NCBI GenBank assembly: GCA_022791475.1
Contig: JAAVZD010000027.1
Span: 1 to 64,000 of the forward strand
DNA length: 64,000 nt
Direction: 5' to 3'
Origin: Clostridia bacterium
GTDB lineage: Bacteria > Bacillota_A > Clostridia > TANB77 > CAG-508
A program made the translations under genes and the position numbers. The notes below the pieces were generated by a model. It was not told the origin of the DNA. It did no database searches and was given only the letters and a program-made list of their open reading frames with translations. How positions within the stretch are numbered: the first letter of the stretch is position 1; the number at the start of each line of letters is the position of its first letter. Below are positions 61,008 through 64,000 of the stretch, one piece after another.

Positions 61008-61060
61008 GAGGAGGAAAAATACTACTTTTAATAGTAAGAAAAAAAGAGGAAAATAAATGA
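61008..61060 (+). pseudogene. Vestige of a 56675-type gene: ribosome-binding site fused to a C-terminal anchor
   Basis: After GAGGAGGAAAAAT, where the start codon should be, the frame reads ILLLIVRKKEENK and stops at 61060. That is the end of a membrane anchor like that of the 56675 protein (IVLLVIRKKVSKKEEKK). The middle and start of the gene are gone. The relic forms the sortase leader. Confidence 0.6.
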
Positions 61061-61647
61061 TGAAAAGAATTTGTGATATAATTTTAATTTTACTAGTTAT
61101 AACAGCAATTATAGTTGGGGGAATAATAGGAACTGAATATATAAGAAGAGAAAAAAATGAAGACAAATTATCAGCAGTAGTTGCACAAATAGAGAACATA
61201 AACACAGATATAAATGATAAGGAAAATAAACAAGAAACTATAAAATTAGATGGATATGATGTAGAAGGAATAATAGAAATTCCTAAAATAGATATCAAAT
61301 ATCCAATAGTAAGTACAACAAGTGATGAAGCAATGAAAGTTGCTATTACGAAATTTTGGGGTGCAAATATAAATGATATAGGAAACTTTTGTATGGCAGG
61401 TCATAACTATAAAAATGGTACAATGTTTGGAAAAACAAAATACTTAAAAGTAGGAGACAAAATAAAAATGACTGACTTAAACCTAAATACAATAGAATAC
61501 GAAATATTCAAAATATATACAATAGACCCAAATGATATAACTTGCATAGAAAGTGTAGCACCTAATACAAGAGAAATAACACTTATAACATGTACAAATG
61601 GACACAAAAATAGGTTAATAACAAAAGCAAGAGAAGTAATAAAATAA
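61057..61647 (+). CDS. Sortase (class B/D-like) transpeptidase
   Basis: Sortases cut LPxTG-type signals and join proteins to the wall or to pilin subunits. The 196 residues have an N-terminal membrane anchor (about 4-27) and an extracytoplasmic sortase fold with the full triad: His in FCMAGHNYKNGTMFG (about 115), Cys in ITLITCTNGHKNR (about 178) and Arg in NRLITKARE (about 185). The lid/substrate region IPKIDIKYPIVSTTS is typical. The likely substrates in the window are the IPQTG protein at 15446 and perhaps the LPVTF protein at 56675. The terminator at 61663 closes the unit. Confidence 0.92.
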   Translation: MMKRICDIILILLVITAIIVGGIIGTEYIRREKNEDKLSAVVAQIENINTDINDKENKQETIKLDGYDVEGIIEIPKIDIKYPIVSTTSDEAMKVAITKFWGANINDIGNFCMAGHNYKNGTMFGKTKYLKVGDKIKMTDLNLNTIEYEIFKIYTIDPNDITCIESVAPNTREITLITCTNGHKNRLITKAREVIK

Positions 61648-61662
61648 TTTGTTAATGCTGTA

Positions 61663-61724
61663 AAAAACGTCCAAATGAAAATGAGTGAAAAATATTCACT
61701 CATTTTCGTTTTGGACGTTTTTAT
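61663..61724 (+). terminator. Long hairpin terminator after sortase
   Basis: A 27-base stem with one bulge (61663-61689 with 61695-61722) contains ACGTCC/GGACGT and ends in five T. Confidence 0.85.
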
Positions 61725-61896
61725 AGACCCTTTTATATATGTATAAAAAGAACATTCTTTACAAATTAAAGTAAAATTCTAAGTATCATACTACTATGCT
61801 ATAAAAAAGTAACAAAATCGTAAACAAAATGTAACAAAAAAAGACAATATATATAGTATAATAAAATTGTATAGGTATAAAACGAGGGAGAAACAA

Positions 61897-62991
61897 ATGG
61901 GTATAAGCAAATTACTAAGGAAATTTGATATTAAAGTAATAGGCAAATTAACAAAAGAACAGCAAATAATATTATCAGACAATGTAGCAACAAAAATATC
62001 AAATGAATTTAATTATATAGATTATGGATATATATATACTAAACTAATGAAAGCAAAAATGTATATAGCAATAATTCCAGAAGGAATAACAAGTGCAATA
62101 TATTCATATGAAGAAGATACACTATTCATAAGTGATACAGAGGAAATAAGCACAGTTTCAAAAGAATTATTATATGAATGTATACATGCTGTTCAAGATA
62201 TAAGAAATAAAAAAGGACAAATAAAACAATTAGGGCAATGTATATTTTCAGAATTCAAAGTATATGCAATGGCATTAAATGAAGCATCAATACAATATAT
62301 AGTAGCTAAAATATTTAATGAAGAAGAAAAATATATAGAAGCCTATGCAATAAAATCAAATACATATAGTCCAAATAAATACCCATTAATATGTAACATA
62401 TTACTACAATTATTATTTATATCAACAGAAGAAATATTAGTAAAGAGTACAATATATTCAACAGATGAATTTATAATAGAAGGAATTGAAGAAATAGGAG
62501 AAAGTAGCTTTGTAAATGTACAAAATAACTTAGATGAAATGTTATATGCATCTGAACAAATAATAGGTATAAAAAAACTAATAAAAACTAAAACAGAAGA
62601 AGGATATTTTAATATAGAGGAATATTTAAATGAAATATATGAAAAAGAAGAATTGATAAGAAAACTATATATGGATTCTCAAATAAGTATATTTACAATG
62701 TATTTTGATAGACTCTATAATAGAATAGAAAATTTATCAGACATAAAATTTTATAGAAATAAGCTAGAAGAATTCAAAAAATTAATAGGATTTTATACAA
62801 ATGAAAATCAAGACTATTTTCTAAAATATTATGAAGATTATTATAAGCAAAAAGAAGAAAAATTAATATTAAAGCAAGCAGACATAGAACGAAAAAATGA
62901 GTTAGCACTAACAGTTATTTCAGATAATATAATAATACAAATATTTAATAAAATAAAAAGTAATGTAAGTAGAATATTAAAAAAAGTTTAA
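61897..62991 (+). CDS. Helical protein with a degenerate HExxH-like motif, unknown function
   Basis: About 364 residues, soluble and mainly helical, with Glu/Ile/Tyr/Asn-rich composition. KELLYECIHAVQDIRNKKGQ at about residue 95 looks like the EVLHELIHALQ helix of zinc peptidases but has Tyr for the first His (YECIH), and AMALNEASIQYIVAKIFNEE follows as a possible third-ligand helix. This could be a dead or divergent metallopeptidase-like protein. I use ATG 61897 after GAGGGAG; the upstream TTG is before that site. The next gene starts 18 bases later and is probably in the same operon. Confidence 0.6.
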   Translation: MGISKLLRKFDIKVIGKLTKEQQIILSDNVATKISNEFNYIDYGYIYTKLMKAKMYIAIIPEGITSAIYSYEEDTLFISDTEEISTVSKELLYECIHAVQDIRNKKGQIKQLGQCIFSEFKVYAMALNEASIQYIVAKIFNEEEKYIEAYAIKSNTYSPNKYPLICNILLQLLFISTEEILVKSTIYSTDEFIIEGIEEIGESSFVNVQNNLDEMLYASEQIIGIKKLIKTKTEEGYFNIEEYLNEIYEKEELIRKLYMDSQISIFTMYFDRLYNRIENLSDIKFYRNKLEEFKKLIGFYTNENQDYFLKYYEDYYKQKEEKLILKQADIERKNELALTVISDNIIIQIFNKIKSNVSRILKKV

Positions 62992-63009
62992 AAAATAAGG
63001 AGAAAAAAT

Positions 63010-64000
63010 ATGGAATTTAGAGAATCAGAGATACAAAAAATAAGACATTTATTTAATAAAATAGAACAATTAAAAGGGCAAATTAATAAAGAAAATAAAA
63101 TAGAAATAGCAAATAAGATAAGTGATATAGCACTTCAAATATTAGAAATAGAACCTAATAATAAAATGGCAATAAATGAAATGATAAAATCTTATATGGC
63201 AAAGAGAGAATATGATATTGGAAGAATTTTCGGACAAAAAGCATTAGAAGAAAACCCTAACAGTATATCAATATTATATACTATGGCAGAGTTAGAATTA
63301 AGAGGAAGAAATGCAGAAAAAGCAATTGAATATAATGCACAAATATTGTCACAACATCCAAATGATAAAAGAGCAAATGAACAAAAAGAAAGAATAGAAA
63401 TACGTATAGAACAATTAAGAAGAGAAGGAAAAATAAGAACAAAAGCTTCAAGAGTAAATAGAGAAGAACAACCAGAATTTATTCAAATTGCTAAACAAAA
63501 TATGTTAGAACAAGAACAAAGGGAATTTGCTAAAAAAGACATAGAAGAAAAAGAACATTCTATAGAAGAACAACAACTTGAATTTGCCAAAGATAAAATG
63601 CAATCAGAAAGATATTCATTAGAAGCAAAACAAGAATATATGCAAGAAATAACAAAAATGTTTTTAGAAGGACAAGTAAATAACAGAAAACTAGAAGAAA
63701 TAAAACAAGAATTATATAAGTATCCAAATAATACAGAAAGTGCACTATTCTTATCAGAATTATTCTATGCCATTAAAGGAGAAGAAGAAAGAGGAATACA
63801 GGAACTAAATAAATCTAGACATTTAGTAGAAAGCGAAGAAACTATAGAAGAAAAAATATCAAGCTTTAGAAAGAGATTAGATGCAAAACAATATATAGAA
63901 AAAAGAGAAGACGAACACAAAATAAAGCTAGAACAACTGAAGAAAGAACAAAGAGAATATTCAAGACAAATAATAAAAAGAATAGATAATGGAGAACTAA
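63010..64000 (+). CDS. TPR-like and coiled-coil protein (3' end outside window)
   Basis: The frame from ATG 63010, after AAGGAG, stays open to the last base: 330 residues are visible. The first part has paired helices with TPR-like spacing (ALQILEIEPNNKMAINEMIK, KALEENPNSISILYTMAELE and KAIEYNAQILSQHPNDKRAN). It then becomes a long Glu/Lys/Gln/Arg-rich coiled coil (EQEQREFAKKDIEEKEHSIE). No membrane helix is seen so far. It follows the HExxH-like gene closely, so they may share a complex; function unknown. Confidence 0.75.
   Translation, partial: MEFRESEIQKIRHLFNKIEQLKGQINKENKIEIANKISDIALQILEIEPNNKMAINEMIKSYMAKREYDIGRIFGQKALEENPNSISILYTMAELELRGRNAEKAIEYNAQILSQHPNDKRANEQKERIEIRIEQLRREGKIRTKASRVNREEQPEFIQIAKQNMLEQEQREFAKKDIEEKEHSIEEQQLEFAKDKMQSERYSLEAKQEYMQEITKMFLEGQVNNRKLEEIKQELYKYPNNTESALFLSELFYAIKGEEERGIQELNKSRHLVESEETIEEKISSFRKRLDAKQYIEKREDEHKIKLEQLKKEQREYSRQIIKRIDNGEL

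Overview
The window is about 72% A+T and is dense with short-spaced genes on the plus strand. It carries Gram-positive markers: an LCP wall ligase, a sortase with sortase-type wall proteins, a T-box leader on thrS, SpoVT, RqcP and YlmH. This suggests a spore-lineage, low-GC Firmicute of the Clostridia type, probably an uncultured gut lineage. The taxon is inferred and cannot be fixed from the sequence alone.

Layout. 1-2.8 kb: the tail of an acidic protein, a GNAT-like protein, a small membrane protein and an LCP ligase. 2.9-13.8 kb: one long surface-polysaccharide operon with a priming sugar-phosphate transferase, four GT2/GT4 glycosyltransferases, a Wzy-like polymerase, a pyruvyl transferase, a galactofuranosyltransferase-like protein, a Wzx flippase and Glf. 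These genes would build a Galf-containing, possibly pyruvylated glycan, which the LCP protein could attach to peptidoglycan. 13.9-15.4 kb: tRNA-Gln and enolase. 15.4-45.4 kb: a housekeeping stretch (VWA wall protein, lipid kinase-like protein, dxs, ylmH, lepA, rlmB, T-box/thrS, rqcP, dnaE, then MATE, MFS and a heterodimeric ABC exporter, rpmE, miaB, mutS). 45.4-55.9 kb: small accessory genes (nucleotidase-like, C26 amidotransferase, L,D-transpeptidase, an orphan ToxN-like toxin), recD2, comF, a solitary KAP-like NTPase and spoVT. 56.2-64 kb: a surface-protein/sortase island and two proteins of unknown function.

The most unusual signal is in the reading frames. Three conserved genes, eno, dnaE and recD2, each need a +1 frameshift to give the full protein. 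In all three the shift falls exactly on an in-frame CGG codon followed by A, so that skipping the C lets the ribosome read GGA (Gly). CGG is very rare here: I found eight in-frame CGG codons, and the other five lie in small, poorly conserved genes. This fits programmed or tolerated +1 recoding at a starved CGG codon. A systematic sequence error is the alternative.

A second theme is dispersed, structured repeats. At least four families of REP/MITE-like elements occur. Some lie inside coding sequence (rlmB, dnaE), and one family places a small hairpin directly against the Shine-Dalgarno sequence of the next gene. Internal-deletion relics near 32.7 kb and 61.0 kb show that genes also decay here by loss of their middles.
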